Source of the DNA: Sphingomonas panni | GTDB taxonomy: Bacteria > Pseudomonadota > Alphaproteobacteria > Sphingomonadales > Sphingomonadaceae | Length of the DNA stretch: 64,000 nucleotides | Assembly: GCF_022664435.1 (NCBI RefSeq) | Contig: NZ_JAKREU010000004.1 | Location: forward strand, 274,321-338,320 | Direction of reading: 5' to 3' | Shown here: in pieces, positions 1 through 8,308 of the stretch | Layout: every line of letters starts with the position of its first letter | How positions within the stretch are numbered: position 1 is the first letter of the stretch | Notes under the pieces: generated by a model | Seen by the model: the letters and a program-made list of their open reading frames with translations, nothing else | The model's database searches: none | Told to the model about the DNA's origin: nothing | Translations under genes and position numbers: made by a program

Positions 1-849
1 CAGGCGGAAGTGGAAGTTCGCGCGCGCCGCGTCGCGATCCTCTTCGCTGACATTGGGGTTACGGCCGGTGATCGCCAGCTGCGGCAACGTCTGTTCGAGG
101 TCGCGCCCGCCACGTGGACGGAAGCTACCGAATTTCGGCAGGTCGATCGGCAGGTCGTGGGCGGTGAAGGTCAGAGTGCGAGGCACCCGGAAATCGGGCG
201 CGTTGTGGATCAGCGTGCCGTTGGTCAGGCGGAAGATGATTGTGTTGGGATCGTCGGTGCGCAGGAACTGTCCGCGCTCCGCCGTGACGCCCAGCCACTG
301 GCCGTTCGGGCGGCTTGCCTGCACGAAAATGCCGCGCAGATCGGCACCCGAATCGCGGCTTTCCTCGATGCGCAGCGTCATGCGTTCGCCGAGCTTCGTG
401 AATTCACCGACCTTGATCGAAGCGCCCAGCGCACCGGTGCGCAGTTCGAAGCGCAACGCTTCGTAATTATAGCGGGCAAGGGGCTGCACGAAGCCGACGA
501 TCGCCAGGTTCGCCGCCGCCAGCACCGTCGCATAGATGAACGGCACGCGCAGTAGCCGCCAATAGCTCATGCCGACGCCCAGCATCACGTCGAGTTCGGA
601 ACTGGTCGCCAGCTTGCGGAACGCCAGCAGAATGCCGAGCATCAACCCGATCGGGATGCCAAGCCCCAGATATTCGGGCAGCAGGTTGGCGAGCATCCGC
701 CACACGACGCTGACCGGTCCGCCTTCCGCCGCGACGAAATCGAACAGCCGCAGCATCCGGTCGAGGACGAGCAGCATCGCCGAAATCAGCAGCGTGGAGA
801 ACAGCGGCACCGCGATCAGCCGGGCCATGTAGCGATCGATCGATGGCAT
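1..849 (-). CDS. LptF/LptG-family permease, C-terminus cut by window edge
   Basis: The first 283 codons of a YjgP/YjgQ (LptF/LptG) type permease are present; the gene runs off the window at base 1. The start MPSIDRYMARLIAVPL leads into a hydrophobic segment (about residues 8-30) and the family pattern LDRMLRLFDFV. Two more membrane segments follow at about residues 50-75 and 95-115, and then the start of the periplasmic beta-jellyroll domain. Known members are inner-membrane subunits of the LPS exporter, working with LptB and LptC. The start beginning at 849 is the first ATG of this frame. It lies just downstream of spt on the same strand, separated by an inverted repeat. LptF is more likely than LptG from the N-terminal pattern, but the subunit cannot be fixed without the rest. 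Its substrate may be a glycosphingolipid, which is inference. Confidence 0.85.
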   Translation of the reverse strand, partial: MPSIDRYMARLIAVPLFSTLLISAMLLVLDRMLRLFDFVAAEGGPVSVVWRMLANLLPEYLGLGIPIGLMLGILLAFRKLATSSELDVMLGVGMSYWRLLRVPFIYATVLAAANLAIVGFVQPLARYNYEALRFELRTGALGASIKVGEFTKLGERMTLRIEESRDSGADLRGIFVQASRPNGQWLGVTAERGQFLRTDDPNTIIFRLTNGTLIHNAPDFRVPRTLTFTAHDLPIDLPKFGSFRPRGGRDLEQTLPQLAITGRNPNVSEEDRDAARANFHFRL

Positions 850-894
850 GGGCCAAGGCTATAGCGAAGGATACGCCCGAAGCTAGCCCTTACA

Positions 895-1029
895 CTCCTC
901 CCCGGCACGGGGAGGGGGACCAGCGAAGCTGGTGGAGGGGGCGGGCGGCATGCGGGACCGTTGCGTTGCGCGGCCAGCCCCCTCCACCACCGCTGCGTGG
1001 CGGTCCCCCTCCCCGCAAGCGGGGAGGAG
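895..1029. repeat. Long GC-rich inverted repeat between spt and the permease gene
   Basis: Two imperfect arms of about 50 bases (895-942 and 977-1029) face each other around a loop of about 34 bases. Each arm is itself a small hairpin (CTCCCCG facing CGGGGAG). The right arm ends three bases before the spt stop codon. This is one of the palindromic intergenic elements common in sphingomonad genomes. It may act as an mRNA-stabilising structure or as a partial terminator between spt and the permease gene. Confidence 0.8.
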
Positions 1030-1031
1030 CT

Positions 1032-2291
1032 TCAGATAACCCTCACCGCCCTGCCGGCGGCTTCGAACATGCCGAGGATCGTCTCGACCTGCTCGGCGGT
1101 ATGTTCCGCGCACAGCGAGCAGCGCAGCAGGAAGGTGCCGGCCGGCGTCGCGGGCGGGCGGGCCATGTTGACGTACAGGCCGCCCTCCAGCAGCGCCTGC
1201 CACATCAGCACCGCCTGTTGCTGATCCTCGAGGATCACCGCGATGATCGCCGATTGCGGGGTGTCGGTGCCGAGCTTGAAGCCGAGGTCCTTGAGGCCAC
1301 CATGCAACCGCTTCGAATTGCGCCACAGATGGGCGCGCTTGTCGCCGGCGTAGCGGAGCTTGCGGATCGACGTCGCGGCGGTCGCGACGACCGAGGGCGG
1401 CAGCGACGCGGTGAAGACGTACGGACGGCATACCAGCCGCATCACGTTGAACTTCGGATGGTTCGACACGCAGAAGCCGCCGACCGTGCCGACCGATTTG
1501 GAGAAGGTGCCGACGACGAAATCGACGTCCTTCTCGACACCCTGTTCCTCATAGACGCCACGGCCATTGGGTCCGAAGAAACCCATGCCATGCGCTTCGT
1601 CGACCAGCACCATCGCGCCGTGCTTCTTCGCGACCGCGACCATTTCCGGCAGCGGGGCAATGTCGCCGAGCATCGAATAAACGCCCTCCAGCACGACCAG
1701 CTTGCCCGGGTCCTTGGGCAGACGGCCCAGCCGCTTGTCGAGATCCTCGACCGAATTGTGGCGGAAGCGGACGATTTCGGCATTGCCGAGCGAGCAGCCG
1801 TCATAGATCGACGCATGGCTGTCGGCGTCGAGGATGATATATTCGCCCTTGCCGGCCAGCGTCGAGATGATGCCGAGATTGGCCTGATACCCGGTCGAGA
1901 ACACCATGGCATGGTCGGTGCCGTAGAATTCGCGCAGCGCAGCTTCGCAATCCTTGTGCGGATCATAGGTGCCGTTCAGCACCCGGCTGCCGGTCGTGCC
2001 CGCACCAAATTCGTCCAGCGCCTTCTTGCCCGCCGCGACGACGTCGGGGTCGAAGGTCATCCCCATATAGTTGTAGGTGCCGAGCAGGATCGTGTCCTTG
2101 CCGCGGATTACCGCCTGGGTCGGCGACGTCACCTTGTCCATCACGATCGCGAAGGGATCGCGCACGCCCGTCGCCAGCAAGGCCTCGCGTTCGGCGATCA
2201 GCGCATCGAACTTGCTGAACAGGTCGCGTTCGGGCGCGACCGTTTCCGGCGATGCGGGCAGGGCGTGGGGGGTGGCGGCGGCTTCGGTCAT
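1032..2291 (-). CDS. spt: Serine palmitoyltransferase
   Basis: This PLP enzyme of the alpha-oxoamine synthase family condenses L-serine with a long acyl thioester to give 3-ketosphinganine, the first committed step of sphingolipid synthesis in the cytoplasm. The 419-residue protein carries the Schiff-base lysine K265 in GTFSKS, H159 in DADSH that stacks on the cofactor, and D231 and H234 in VDEAHG. These positions match those reported for the soluble Sphingomonas paucimobilis enzyme. The acyl carrier protein gene lies 31 bases upstream and probably delivers the acyl chain. The family also includes BioF and HemA-type enzymes, but the residue match and the acp neighbour make SPT the clear choice. 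Confidence 0.95.
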   Translation of the reverse strand: MTEAAATPHALPASPETVAPERDLFSKFDALIAEREALLATGVRDPFAIVMDKVTSPTQAVIRGKDTILLGTYNYMGMTFDPDVVAAGKKALDEFGAGTTGSRVLNGTYDPHKDCEAALREFYGTDHAMVFSTGYQANLGIISTLAGKGEYIILDADSHASIYDGCSLGNAEIVRFRHNSVEDLDKRLGRLPKDPGKLVVLEGVYSMLGDIAPLPEMVAVAKKHGAMVLVDEAHGMGFFGPNGRGVYEEQGVEKDVDFVVGTFSKSVGTVGGFCVSNHPKFNVMRLVCRPYVFTASLPPSVVATAATSIRKLRYAGDKRAHLWRNSKRLHGGLKDLGFKLGTDTPQSAIIAVILEDQQQAVLMWQALLEGGLYVNMARPPATPAGTFLLRCSLCAEHTAEQVETILGMFEAAGRAVRVI

Positions 2292-2322
2292 GATGTCGGT
2301 CTTTCGGGGCCGGGCAGGGGGA

Positions 2323-2568
2323 TCAGGCGGTCTTCAGCTTCTCGACGGCATCGGCCAGCTGGCCGACGGTTTCGATGTCCGCCTGCATGTTCATGGTGAT
2401 GACGATGTCGAATTCGTCCTCGACCGCCGCGACGAAATCCATCACGGTCAGGCTGTCCCATTCGAGATCGCCGGCAAAGGTCGTCGTCTCGGTCAGTTCG
2501 ACGCCCTTCTTGTTGAACGGTTCGATCAGGTCGGTGATCGTGGCGAGGGTGGCGGCGCGGTCGCTCAT
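2323..2568 (-). CDS. acpR: Acyl carrier protein dedicated to sphingolipid synthesis
   Basis: This 81-residue protein has the acyl carrier fold, with the phosphopantetheine serine at S39 in the motif LEWDSL, which replaces the usual GADSL of fatty-acid AcpP. It is strongly acidic in the second helix (AAVEDEFDIVI). Its place between the ceramide reductase candidate and spt matches the order in Caulobacter, where a specialised ACP is needed for sphingolipid synthesis. The likely role is to present palmitoyl or another acyl group to SPT. That it is not the general AcpP follows from the divergent motif and from the neighbours. Confidence 0.88.
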   Translation of the reverse strand: MSDRAATLATITDLIEPFNKKGVELTETTTFAGDLEWDSLTVMDFVAAVEDEFDIVITMNMQADIETVGQLADAVEKLKTA

Positions 2569-2601
2569 GCGGGTCTTTCCAAAATACGTTGTTGCGCGGC
2601 G

Positions 2602-3501
2602 CTATAGCAGACGATGCGCGCGATACCACGCCGCGGTGTCGGCAAGGCCGCGCGCCGTGTCGATCCGTGGCTCCCACAGGTCGGACGGTGGACGCCGTGC
2701 GGGATCGGCGGTCCAGTCGGGGTGGGCAAGATAGCTGGCCCGGTCGGGTGTGAGCTTCGCGCCTGCACCGCGTAGCTTGCGGTCGATCCGTGCGCCCAGC
2801 CGCAAGAGGCCGGCGGGCAGATGCATCGGCATTACCCGCCGCCCTACCGCATTGCCGATCAACCGGGCGAGGTCGGCATGGCTCAGCGGATTGCCGTCGT
2901 CGACCTCCAGCACATCGCGCGGACCATCGCGTTCGGCCAGCGCCAGCAGCAGCCGGGCGAGGTCGTCGACCGCAACCAGCGCGACCTTGCCCGGCGGAGG
3001 GAGAAGGGCGAGGCCCATCTGCGCCATGCGGAACATGTCGCGCATCTCGGTATCGCCGGGGCCATAGACGCCGCTCGGCCGGACGATGGTCCAGTCGCGA
3101 TCGCTTGCCCGCACCAGATCTTCGCCCGCCCGCTTCGACGCACCATAGGCCGAAAGCTGCGGCTCGCGCGCCGACAGCGAGGAGACATGGACGAAGCGCC
3201 GCACCCCGGCCGCCCGTGCCGCGTCCAGCACCGCCTGCGTCCCCGCGACATTGCCGGCGGCGAAGCCCGCGACGTCGGGCGCGCTCACGACACCGGCGAC
3301 GTGCAGCACGACATCGGCGCCCGCCATCAGCTCAACGAGGCTGTCCGGCTTGTCGAGCGCGCCGCGTACCCAGTTCACGTTGGGTTCGACCGGTTGCGCG
3401 CGGCGGGTCAGCGCGCGGGTGTGCCAGTCATGGCCGACCGCCTGCGCGATCACCCGGCGACCGACGAAACCGGTCCCGCCGGTCAGCGCCATCGTCCTCA
3501 C
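2602..3501 (-). CDS. cerR: NAD(P)-dependent epimerase/dehydratase, probable ceramide reductase
   Basis: An extended short-chain dehydrogenase of 299 residues, with the nucleotide-binding motif TGGTGFVG at residues 7-14, the serine pair HVSS (about 105-108) and the YxxxK dyad at Y119/K123. In Caulobacter the equivalent gene beside spt and acpR encodes CerR, which reduces the 3-keto group during bacterial ceramide synthesis. Here the order cerR-acpR-spt is the same, which is the main basis for the name. The start is GTG at 3501, and it shares four bases (GTGA) with the end of proB, so translation is probably coupled. Sequence alone would only support an SDR of unknown substrate. Confidence 0.75.
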   Translation of the reverse strand: MRTMALTGGTGFVGRRVIAQAVGHDWHTRALTRRAQPVEPNVNWVRGALDKPDSLVELMAGADVVLHVAGVVSAPDVAGFAAGNVAGTQAVLDAARAAGVRRFVHVSSLSAREPQLSAYGASKRAGEDLVRASDRDWTIVRPSGVYGPGDTEMRDMFRMAQMGLALLPPPGKVALVAVDDLARLLLALAERDGPRDVLEVDDGNPLSHADLARLIGNAVGRRVMPMHLPAGLLRLGARIDRKLRGAGAKLTPDRASYLAHPDWTADPARRPPSDLWEPRIDTARGLADTAAWYRAHRLL

Positions 3502-4637
3502 AGCAAGGCCATATGGTTGCGATGGACCAGCGCCGAGCGGGGGGCATAGCCCAGTAGGTCGGCCAGTTCCTCGCTGCGTCGCCCGACGATCCGCGCGGCA
3601 TCGGCGGCGTCATATTCGGCCAGGCCTCGTGCGACCACGCGGTCCGCGCCATCGATGATCCGCACGAGGTCGCCGCGTGCGAAATCGCCCGCGATCTCGG
3701 TCGCTCCGGCGGGCAGCAGGCTGCGTCCGGTCGACAGCGCATGGGCCGCGCCCGCATCGATGCGGATCGATCCGCGATCGGTCAGCCCGCCCGACAGCCA
3801 CGCCTTGCGCGCGGGCGCCTGACCGGCGGTGGCGAACACCGTGCCATGACCGGTATCGCCGAACCGGGCGAGCGGATGGTCGATCCGTCCGGTTGCAATG
3901 GCGAGGTTCGCGCCGGCGGCGGTGGCGATCCGTGCCGCCTCCACCTTCGACACCATCCCGCCCGACCCCATGCCGGACGACGACTTGCCATCGGCCATGC
4001 CCATGATCACGGCATCGATCTGCGCCACGTGCGGGATCAGCCGGGCATTCGGGTTGCCGTGCGGGTTCGAATCGTACAGCCCGTCGATATCGGACAGCAG
4101 CACCACGCCGTTGGCGCGCGCCGCCGCCCCGACCCGCGCGGCCAGCCGGTCGTTGTCGCCGAAGCGGATTTCCTCGGTCGCGACGCTGTCATTCTCGTTG
4201 AAGACCGGCACGACGCCCAGCTTCAGCAGCCGTCCAAGCGTCGCCGACACGTTGAGGTAGCGCCGCCGATCCTCCAGATCGTCCAGCGTCACCAGCAGCT
4301 GCGCGGCGGTCAGGCCGTGTCGCCCGAGCAGTTCGGCCCAGATGCTCGACAGTGCGATCTGTCCGGTCGCCGCCGCCGCCTGCGCATCCTCGAGGCTCGC
4401 TCGCCCGCCTTTGGACAAGCCCAGCCGTCGCGCACCCAGTGCGATCGCACCGGACGAGACGATGACGACCTGCTGCCCGGCCGCCACGCGCACGGCAATG
4501 TCCGCGACCAGCGACGCCAGCCATTCCCGCCGGGCCTGTCCATCGGGCGCGACCAGCAGCGCCGACCCGACCTTCACGATCAGGCGCGGGCAGGCGGCCG
4601 GGCTGAACAGGTCATTCGCCCCTAGATCGGCGACCAT
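3498..4637 (-). CDS. proB: Glutamate 5-kinase
   Basis: This enzyme phosphorylates L-glutamate in the first step of proline synthesis. The 379-residue protein has an amino-acid kinase domain (VKVGSALLV near residue 20, VSSGAIALG near 60, FNENDSVA near 150, and [11 protein letters not shown]) followed by a C-terminal PUA domain (about 280-365). I chose ATG 4637, which overlaps the obgE stop by 16 bases. A longer open frame extends upstream, but it only reads antisense-like sequence inside obgE. obgE-proB is a conserved alphaproteobacterial pair. proA is not in the window. Confidence 0.95.
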   Translation of the reverse strand: MVADLGANDLFSPAACPRLIVKVGSALLVAPDGQARREWLASLVADIAVRVAAGQQVVIVSSGAIALGARRLGLSKGGRASLEDAQAAAATGQIALSSIWAELLGRHGLTAAQLLVTLDDLEDRRRYLNVSATLGRLLKLGVVPVFNENDSVATEEIRFGDNDRLAARVGAAARANGVVLLSDIDGLYDSNPHGNPNARLIPHVAQIDAVIMGMADGKSSSGMGSGGMVSKVEAARIATAAGANLAIATGRIDHPLARFGDTGHGTVFATAGQAPARKAWLSGGLTDRGSIRIDAGAAHALSTGRSLLPAGATEIAGDFARGDLVRIIDGADRVVARGLAEYDAADAARIVGRRSEELADLLGYAPRSALVHRNHMALL

Positions 4638-5668
4638 TCGCGCGGTTCCTCGTCCTCGCCCGTGTCCTGCGCGTGCATCTCGCTCGGCCCGATCGCCTCG
4701 ATCAGCCGGTCGAGCACCGCCTCCAGCCCCTGACCGGTCGCGCCCGACAGCGGCAGCACCTTCGCCCCGCTTTCGGCTTCCAGTTCGGCGATCAGCGCCT
4801 CGGTCAGTTCGTCGTCGAGCAGGTCGGCCTTGTTGAGCGCGATCACCTCGGGCTTTTCGGCGAGGTCGGCGCCGTACGCCTCCAGCTCGCCGCGGACGAT
4901 GCGATAGGCCGCGACCGGATCGTCGGCATGGCTGTCGATCAGGTGCAGCAGCACCCGGCACCGTTCGATATGCCCTAGGAACCGGTCGCCGATCCCGGCC
5001 CCGTCCGCCGCGCCTTCGATCAGGCCGGGAATGTCCGCGACCACGAACTCGCGCTGCTTGTGGCTGACCACGCCCAGCTGCGGCCGGGTGGTGGTGAAGG
5101 CATAGGCGCCGACCTTGGCATTGGTGTTGGTCACCGCGTTGATGAAGGTCGATTTGCCGGCATTGGGCAGCCCGACCAGCCCGGCATCGGCCAGCAGCTT
5201 CAGCCGCAGCCATACCCAAGCCTCGTCGCCCGGCCAGCCGGTGCCGTGCTGGCGCGGCGCGCGGTTGGTCGACGTCTTGTAACTGGCATTGCCGCGCCCG
5301 CCGTCGCCGCCGCGCAGGAACACCTCGCGCTGGCCAGCACGCGTGAAGTCGGCGAGGACGGTTTCCTTGTCCTCCGACAGCACCTGCGTCCCGACCGGTA
5401 CGCGGATGACGAGGTCGCGGCCGCCGGGACCGGTACGGTTCGCGCCCGCGCCGCCGGAACCGCGCGGGGCACGGAAATGCTGCGTATAGCGAAAATCGAT
5501 GAGCGTATTCAGGCCCGGCACGGCTTCGAAAATGATGTCGCCGCCCTTGCCGCCATTGCCGCCGTCGGGACCGCCATATTCCATGAATTTTTCACGGCGA
5601 AAGCTGACGGCGCCGGGGCCGCCCCCGCCCGAACGGACGAAGATCTTGGCTTGATCGAGAAAATGCAT
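4622..5668 (-). CDS. obgE: GTPase Obg (CgtA)
   Basis: This ribosome-associated GTPase acts in 50S assembly, growth control and stress signalling. The glycine-rich Obg fold fills residues 1-158 ([11 protein letters not shown], then [10 protein letters not shown] near 120-129). The G domain has G1 GLPNAGKST at 166-174, G3 DIPGLIEGA near 213 and G4 NKAD near 283. At 348 residues it is of normal length for alphaproteobacteria. Starting at ATG 5668, it lies 45 bases after the upstream GNAT gene, and it overlaps proB. Confidence 0.97.
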   Translation of the reverse strand: MHFLDQAKIFVRSGGGGPGAVSFRREKFMEYGGPDGGNGGKGGDIIFEAVPGLNTLIDFRYTQHFRAPRGSGGAGANRTGPGGRDLVIRVPVGTQVLSEDKETVLADFTRAGQREVFLRGGDGGRGNASYKTSTNRAPRQHGTGWPGDEAWVWLRLKLLADAGLVGLPNAGKSTFINAVTNTNAKVGAYAFTTTRPQLGVVSHKQREFVVADIPGLIEGAADGAGIGDRFLGHIERCRVLLHLIDSHADDPVAAYRIVRGELEAYGADLAEKPEVIALNKADLLDDELTEALIAELEAESGAKVLPLSGATGQGLEAVLDRLIEAIGPSEMHAQDTGEDEEPREWSPI

Positions 5669-5713
5669 TGCGTGCGCTTAGTCGGAGTCGCCCCAAGGGG
5701 GAAGGGGATTATG

Positions 5714-6196
5714 CTATAGTCGGCGGTGCAGCACCAGTGCATCGACCTCGCCCAGCGTCGGATGGTCGAACGCACCCGGCAGCCGCCCGACCTGTTCGAA
5801 GCCGAGCGAGAGCCACAGCCGCACCGCGCGGACATTGGTCGCGATGACGAAATTAAACTGCATCGCCCGGAATCCGGCGGCGCGGGCATGGTCGAACGAA
5901 TGCAGTCCCATCGCCCGCGCGATGCCCCGTCCGGTTGCCGCTTCGTGGGTCGCATAGCCGCAATTGGCGACATGGCCGCCGCCGCCCGCCTGGTTCGCAC
6001 GGCAGTAATAGCTGCCCAGCACCCGCCCTTCGACCTCGGCGACGAACACCGAATGGCCGGCGCCGAACCAATAGGCCAGCGCCTGTTCGGCGGTCATGTC
6101 GCGGTCGAGCGCATAGGCCTCGCCCGCGCGGATCACCGGCAGCAGGATGTCGGCGATCGCCGCGCCATCGGCGGGCGTCGCCGCGCGGATCAGCAT
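5714..6196 (-). CDS. GNAT-family N-acetyltransferase
   Basis: A 160-residue acetyltransferase that begins MLIRAATPADGAAIADIL, a typical GNAT opening. The acetyl-CoA loop is in EAATGRGIARAMG (about 105-117), and the strand-helix end reads RLWLSLGFEQVGRLP, as in phosphinothricin or RimI-like acetyltransferases. The substrate is unknown. Its start overlaps the end of the TetR gene by seven bases, so the two are probably co-expressed and may form a detoxification pair. The obgE group follows. Confidence 0.85.
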   Translation of the reverse strand: MLIRAATPADGAAIADILLPVIRAGEAYALDRDMTAEQALAYWFGAGHSVFVAEVEGRVLGSYYCRANQAGGGGHVANCGYATHEAATGRGIARAMGLHSFDHARAAGFRAMQFNFVIATNVRAVRLWLSLGFEQVGRLPGAFDHPTLGEVDALVLHRRL

Positions 6197-6780
6197 GGCG
6201 GCGCTTCGTCGCGCACCGCGATCAGGCTGCGCATCGCCAGTTCGCGCGCCCGTTCGCGCGGTAGTCGCAGGGCCTTCGCCATCGCACCGCCCAGCAGCGC
6301 ATCGCCCAGCGCCATCAGTACCAGTTGCAGCGTCTCGTCCGCCAGCGGCATCCCGCTGAGGCTGTTCTCGCTGCCCAGTCGGTCGACCAATGCGTGGATC
6401 GCATCGAGGATCGGGTCGAGCGCATCGTCATTGCCCGACAGGATCATCCAGCTGGCCAGCGCGCCCGCGCCTTCGCGATCGAATGCGTCGAAGGTCAGGT
6501 CGACGATCTCGCGCGGATCATGGTCGCCGTCGCGCGCGCGCAGCACCGCTGCACCGATCGTCGCGGTGATCGATGTCGCCATCCGCTCCGCCAGCGCCTT
6601 TTGCAGCCCTGCGGCCGAGCCGAAATGATGGAGCAGATTTGCATGGGTCCGCCCGATCCGCGTCGCCACCGCCTTCAACGTGACCGCCTGCGGCCCCGCT
6701 TCGATCAGCAATTCGCGCGCGGCATCGAGCGCGGCATCGCGCGACGCTTCGGGGGAAAGGCGGCGGCGGGCTATTGACAT
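6190..6780 (-). CDS. TetR-family transcriptional regulator
   Basis: A 196-residue regulator. The N-terminal helix-turn-helix (about residues 8-55) contains DAARELLIEAGPQAVTLKAV and IGRTHANLLHHFG, the standard TetR recognition helix. The C-terminal helical domain that would bind a ligand has no recognisable signature. I chose ATG 6780 (MSIARRRL). The open frame continues upstream, but that would put the start inside the divergent promoter. The hydrolase gene at 6828 is divergent with a 47-base gap, so the regulator probably controls itself and that gene. Confidence 0.88.
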   Translation of the reverse strand: MSIARRRLSPEASRDAALDAARELLIEAGPQAVTLKAVATRIGRTHANLLHHFGSAAGLQKALAERMATSITATIGAAVLRARDGDHDPREIVDLTFDAFDREGAGALASWMILSGNDDALDPILDAIHALVDRLGSENSLSGMPLADETLQLVLMALGDALLGGAMAKALRLPRERARELAMRSLIAVRDEAPPC

Positions 6781-6827
6781 TTGTGTAAGTAATTCGCAGC
6801 TTGCATGGGATGATGTGGAGCAGAACC

Positions 6828-7676
6828 GTGTCGAAAGCAAAGACTCCCGCCGATCTGACCATCACGCCGCGCGACCTGCGGTTCGGGCGGAACGGGCGAT
6901 ATCGGCGCTATTGGCTGAATGACGATCCGATTGCGACCGCCTTCTACAACGCGCTGTCGGTGACCTTTCCGAAGGGCGAAGGCTTTTTCATCGACAGCGT
7001 GCGTCAGTTTCGCGACGGCGCGCCGCCGCGCCTCGCCGCCGAAATCCGCGCCTTCATCAAGCAGGAAGTGATTCACACCCGCGAACATGTCGCGTTCAAT
7101 CGCCATGTCGCCGACCAGGGCTATGACACGTCCCGGCTGGAGGCGCGGGTCGATCACGAATTGGCGATCACGCGGGGAAAACCGCCGATCGCCAATCTGG
7201 CGGCTACGATGTGCCTCGAGCATTTTACCGCCATTCTCGCCCATGAACTGGTCGCGAACCCGGCGCATCTGGCGGGCGGCGACCAGGCCGCCGCCGATCT
7301 GTGGCGCTGGCACGCGATCGAGGAGATCGAGCACAAGGGCGTCGCTTATGACACCTGGCTCCACGCGACTCGCCACTGGGGCCGCTTCAAGCGCTGGCGG
7401 GTGAAGGCGCTGGTGATGCTGATCGTCACCGCCAAATTCTTTCGCGGGCGGACGGCGGGGATGCTCGACCTGTTGGCGCAGGACGGGTTGCGGGGGCCGG
7501 GCGTCAAATGGCGGTTGTTCGCCTATGCCTTTGGCCGGCCGGGTATGGCGCGCAAGGTCCTGGGGCTGTGGCTCGCCTTCTTCCTGCCCGGCTTCCACCC
7601 GTGGAATCATGACGATCGCGCATTGATCGGGCTGGTCGACAGCGAGTTTGAAGCCGCCCGGCTGGCCGGTGCCTGA
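6828..7676 (+). CDS. Metal-dependent hydrolase family protein (PF10118 type)
   Basis: A 282-residue protein of the family annotated as putative metal-dependent hydrolases. The helical core has ferritin-like carboxylate/histidine pairs: EVIHTREH, CLEHFTAILAHE and IEEIEHKG, which could bind two metal ions. I took GTG 6828 as start because GGAG ends seven bases before it; ATG 6810 and TTG 6801 are in frame upstream. No enzyme activity has been firmly assigned to this family. The divergent TetR gene suggests induction by a small hydrophobic molecule. A strong hairpin follows the stop codon. Confidence 0.75.
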   Translation: MSKAKTPADLTITPRDLRFGRNGRYRRYWLNDDPIATAFYNALSVTFPKGEGFFIDSVRQFRDGAPPRLAAEIRAFIKQEVIHTREHVAFNRHVADQGYDTSRLEARVDHELAITRGKPPIANLAATMCLEHFTAILAHELVANPAHLAGGDQAAADLWRWHAIEEIEHKGVAYDTWLHATRHWGRFKRWRVKALVMLIVTAKFFRGRTAGMLDLLAQDGLRGPGVKWRLFAYAFGRPGMARKVLGLWLAFFLPGFHPWNHDDRALIGLVDSEFEAARLAGA

Positions 7677-7681
7677 CACCT

Positions 7682-7705
7682 TGCCCCGCGCGTTGGCGCG
7701 GGGCA
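7682..7705 (+). terminator. Perfect 10-bp hairpin after the hydrolase gene
   Basis: TGCCCCGCGC, a four-base loop GTTG, then GCGCGGGGCA. There is no T-run, and the ribosome binding site AGGAGG of the next small gene begins one base later. It may end most hydrolase transcripts or cap the downstream message. Confidence 0.5.
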
Positions 7706-7715
7706 GGAGGTTGCG

Positions 7716-7913
7716 ATGCGAACGGTATCGGAAGACGCGTCGGTCCGGCTCTACCACCTCGACGACGAGGGCGGGGTGGCAACGACGATCCTCTACGGCA
7801 CGCTGACCGAAGCGATGGCGGCGGCGGCGCGGGAGCCGGAGGAGGTACAGGCCGGACTGTATCTACAGACCAGCAATGACGTGGTCGGCTATCTCGACTT
7901 GCTGGATGGATAG
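7716..7913 (+). CDS. Small conserved-looking hypothetical protein, 65 aa
   Basis: This 65-residue acidic protein begins MRTVSEDASVRLYHLDDEGG. A very good Shine-Dalgarno sequence (AGGAGG, 4 bases before ATG 7716) and the neighbours' codon bias support it as a real gene. It has no membrane segment, no signal peptide and no cysteine. The pattern of short beta strands and one helix (TLTEAMAAAAREPEEV) suggests a small alpha/beta domain. I do not recognise a family. It lies just after a hairpin that follows the hydrolase gene. Confidence 0.65.
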   Translation: MRTVSEDASVRLYHLDDEGGVATTILYGTLTEAMAAAAREPEEVQAGLYLQTSNDVVGYLDLLDG

Positions 7914-8137
7914 GGAATCCCGGGGGACTTGCGGCGTATCCAACCTTCATCGGCGACGGTGACAGCGCACGTGCTGCTGTAAGCTGGGGGCATCTCATTC
8001 CCCGGACGTCTCACAGCCTCTGCTCGGACTATTTTCCCGGTCAGCTACATCGGCCGCAACATATGACCAGTCGTCGGGTGGCCCTCTGCCAGATCGAGGC
8101 GGATGCGCCGTAGTGCCGGGCATCCGCCCCGACCATA
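7914..8137. other. Intergenic stretch, no gene seen
   Basis: 224 bases between two small genes. One weak inverted repeat is visible near 8100-8126 (GGATGC facing GCATCC), just beyond the stop of the minus-strand small acidic gene, so it may be that gene's terminator. Nothing else is supported. Confidence 0.4.
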
Positions 8138-8233
8138 TTATTGATAGCCGCCTTCTTCCTCGCGTTCCTCGGCGGCCTCTTCCTGTACTTCTTCCATCTC
8201 TTCCTGCTCGGCGGGCGTTTCGGGATCGATCAT
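8138..8233 (-). CDS. 31-residue strongly acidic small protein
   Basis: Starting at ATG 8233 is a 31-codon frame that begins MIDPETPAEQEEMEEVQEE and ends EEEGGYQ, about half glutamate. AAGGA lies eight bases upstream of that ATG; an in-frame ATG at 8242 would overlap this site and is less likely. The sequence predicts a single charged helix with no membrane segment. The function is unknown; I recall similar tiny Glu-rich proteins in sphingomonads but cannot check. A weak EcfG-like promoter (GGAAC at 8300-8296, N17, GGTT, one base off consensus) lies upstream. Confidence 0.6.
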   Translation of the reverse strand: MIDPETPAEQEEMEEVQEEAAEEREEEGGYQ

Positions 8234-8263
8234 CGGGGGCATCCTTTCGCACGGCAGCAGCGC

Positions 8264-8287
8264 CGTCCGGCTGTAACCAGCCGGACG
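8264..8287 (-). terminator. Hairpin downstream of the RimJ/RimL-type GNAT gene
   Basis: A perfect nine-base stem (CGTCCGGCT facing AGCCGGACG) with a six-base loop, 21 bases past the GNAT stop. There is no T-run, so it is probably a weak terminator or a 3'-end stabiliser. Confidence 0.45.
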
Positions 8288-8308
8288 GGCGCCGCGTTCC
8301 CGCGTGCC

